Assembly (NCBI GenBank): GCA_905183005.1
Contig: CAJJDO010000145.1
Span: 62,001 to 126,000 of the forward strand
Length of the DNA stretch: 64,000 bases
Source of the DNA: Paramecium pentaurelia
Lineage: Eukaryota > Ciliophora > Oligohymenophorea > Peniculida > Parameciidae
Direction: 5' to 3'
The translations under genes and the position numbers were made by a program. Shown one piece after another: positions 62,197 through 64,000 of this stretch. The notes beneath the pieces are model-generated. The model did not search any database. It saw only the letters and a list, made by a program, of their open reading frames with translations, and was not told where the DNA came from. How positions within the stretch are numbered: the stretch's first letter is position 1; every line of letters starts with the position of its first letter.

Positions 62197-62991
62197 ATGA
62201 AAATGATGATTAGTTAGAATTAAAATAATTCGAATATAATTAAATGGGTTGAAAATGGAACTGCTTTTATGATTTGCAACAAATAATTATTCATTAGTGA
62301 AATATTAAAATAACATTACAAACATTCTAAAATATCGAGTTTCTTAAAGTATCTGTTATTTTAATTTAAGACAATTGAATATCTATGGTTTTAAACGAGT
62401 ATTTAACTAGACTTCTAAGATTACTTACTAACATCTCTAATTTACATAAGGATTTGTTAATTTTGATTTACCTAAGATAACTAATAGAATACAAGAGCAA
62501 AATACAATTGATGATATAGAGTTTATTAATTTAATGAAAGAACTAAGATTTATTTCCTAAAATTAGGTTACTATGTGTTAAAAATTAGAAGAATGTAAAT
62601 AGATTTAATCGACTGCTAGTTAATAAATTAGTGCATTAAATGTATATAATAATTGATAATTTCTTAGAATTCAATGTTATAATGTATTTAAATTTCAAGA
62701 GAAGCTGAATATCTTTAAAAATTTTTAATTAAGATAGTTAATGGGATGGAATCTTAGTTTTGTATAAATAATTAAATAAATATATTAGAAAACAATATGT
62801 AATTACTTTTTGATGAATTATTTGAAAATGGTAATATATAAGAACTATAATTAAGTGAGTTAACTACACCATTAAGTTTATAATTTACTCCTACTCCATT
62901 ACTAAATTAACATAGAAATAATAATAAGAATATAAGATATAATATTACTAGAGACCCAGATTTTATATGGAATAATAATAGAATCGAATGA
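62197..62991 (+). CDS. HSF-type DNA-binding protein
   Basis: Heat-shock factors bind nGAAn repeats. The DNA-binding domain is visible: NIIKWVENGTAFMICNKQLF, ISEILKQHYKHSKISSFLK, then after a 22-nt intron (62348-62369) RQLNIYGFKRVFNQTSKITY and FTQGFVNFDL. These follow the IIKW...F...FKHSNFSSFVRQLNxYGF pattern. The first helix of the domain appears shortened, so an earlier exon (ATG near 62180) is possible. A helical stretch and an Asn-rich tail follow to TGA 62989-62991. Confidence 0.85.
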
Positions 62992-63092
62992 ATTTATTTA
63001 TAATATTTTAAACATAAAATCTCAGTATTTATTCTAATCATGGAGTTAATAAAAGTATATATTAAAAATAATAAAAAAAATCAGGTGTCACG

Positions 63093-63662
63093 ATGACATC
63101 ATACTATTTTGAAATGCAAGAATTTGAGGCAAGTTATCATGATGTAAATTAAGCAGCTTTAATCTTTTATGAAGACACAGGTGGTAGTCATCAGGATACA
63201 GATAAGTTTTTGAATTGGGAAGAAGATCTGATCTAAATATCAAAGTCATCTCCCTCTCAAAGAGACTACAAAAAAAACATCTGTAGAAACATATTAAGAT
63301 AAGCTGTTAAATCTATGAGAAGAGGAAAATAGTTCGAATTTCTATAAATGGAACTGTAGAAAGAAACCTCTCATTTTATAGATTATTACCAGAAAAATTT
63401 ACATAGCATAAATGGATTTAGAAGCCTCAAAAATTAATTAATCATTGATTAAAAGGACACATCTGAATTAAAATTGTGGAAACGTGTCTTTTAGTCATAT
63501 ATGGTTTGGTTCTTGAATAAAAGAGCTTCTCTCTTCATTTTGAATGGAGAAGCCAATAACTTCAAAGAATACCTAAGATTCAAAAATGAAGTTATGTTGT
63601 TTTACACATAATTTCCTGAACAATGGTGTTCAAATGAACCATCCTGGAAAATTTGTAATTGA
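63093..63662 (+). CDS. Unrecognised intronless protein
   Basis: ATG 63093, TGA 63660-63662, 189 residues in one frame. Ordered-looking text includes AALIFYEDTGGSHQDTDKFL, SHFIDYYQKNLHSINGFRSL, LWKRVFQSYMVWFLNKRASL and LFYTQFPEQWCSNEPSWKI. It has many aromatic residues, no signal peptide and no transmembrane helix. Richer in C and G than its surroundings. No family was recognised. Confidence 0.75.
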
Positions 63663-64000
63663 TTATTCAATTACAACCAAAAAAGATTTATGATTGCATT
63701 ATTACAATCATAACATATATAAATATAAATATCTACAATTATTAATACTCTTAGGATTGTCTTAGCAAGTAAAAGAGTTTATAAATCAATTATAATTTTC
63801 TTGATCTTTTATTTATGTTAAATAATCAACTGATTATAAATAACATAAATGTTCATCATTAATTGATTATAATGTTAATAGTAGAAGAAGTTATGATAAT
63901 ATCTAAATTATTATTTAATTGAGGTAATGATGTAAAAAGTATTGAAATAATATTTTTATGTTATTTTTATAAATTATATATCTGAAAATGGTTTTGTAAA
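63663..64000. other. AT-rich end of window
   Basis: About 340 bp with no coding-like frame that I can support. Confidence 0.55.

Noticed and set aside
1..64000. Germline (micronuclear) DNA with retained eliminated sequences
   Set aside because: Nearly all conserved genes are uninterrupted apart from intron-sized gaps, so the window looks like somatic macronuclear DNA.

Overview
This window is macronuclear-type DNA from a ciliate, most likely Paramecium or a close relative. Three things show this. (1) Conserved proteins read through only if TAA and TAG mean glutamine, and almost every gene ends in TGA. (2) Genes are interrupted by tiny introns of about 18-35 nt, mostly GTA...TAG. (3) The DNA is extremely AT-rich, with short intergenic gaps on both strands. 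All gene models below were built by hand with this code and these introns. Splice choices, and so exact protein lengths, are inferences from reading frame and family similarity.

Layout: 1-8.3 kb holds a 5'-truncated multipass membrane protein, a cyclic-nucleotide-binding-domain protein, a long coiled-coil protein and an unrecognised gene. 8.6-13.9 kb holds a basic coiled-coil protein, SURF1 (cytochrome oxidase assembly), a CKS1-like cell-cycle subunit and a PAS/degenerate histidine-kinase membrane protein. 14.5-21.9 kb holds a poly-Q protein whose glutamines are pure TAA repeats, two small basic proteins, a potassium channel with a changed selectivity filter, and a pseudokinase. 22-31.9 kb holds the mitochondrial phosphate carrier, a syntaxin-18-like SNARE, a small HEPN/Swt1-like protein, CDC14 phosphatase, a MORN-repeat protein, a coiled coil, an EF-hand protein and proteasome subunit RPN12.

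32-45.4 kb holds a TTLL9-like tubulin ligase, a poorly resolved small gene, a coiled coil, a UVRAG/VPS38-like protein, a large unidentified protein, an R2R3 MYB factor, a ubiquitin-like/PI4K-gamma-like kinase, two tiny genes and a double zinc-module protein. 45.7-57.4 kb is a minus-strand run of big regulatory genes: GCN2 (RWD, eIF2-alpha kinase, HisRS-like), an FHA plus BRCT mediator, an AGC kinase with a long N-terminus, and a polycystin-2-like channel. 57.5-64 kb holds small coiled-coil genes, a ubiquitin-conjugating E2 with a decayed tandem copy, a small secreted-type ORF, an HSF-like factor and one unrecognised gene.

There is no operon logic. The content fits a free-living ciliate: several ciliary candidates (TTLL9, polycystin, MORN and coiled-coil proteins), membrane excitability (K+ channel, polycystin, CNB protein), cell cycle (CKS1, CDC14), stress and translation control (GCN2, HSF) and housekeeping. 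No rRNA, tRNA, CRISPR array, IS element or viral gene was recognised.
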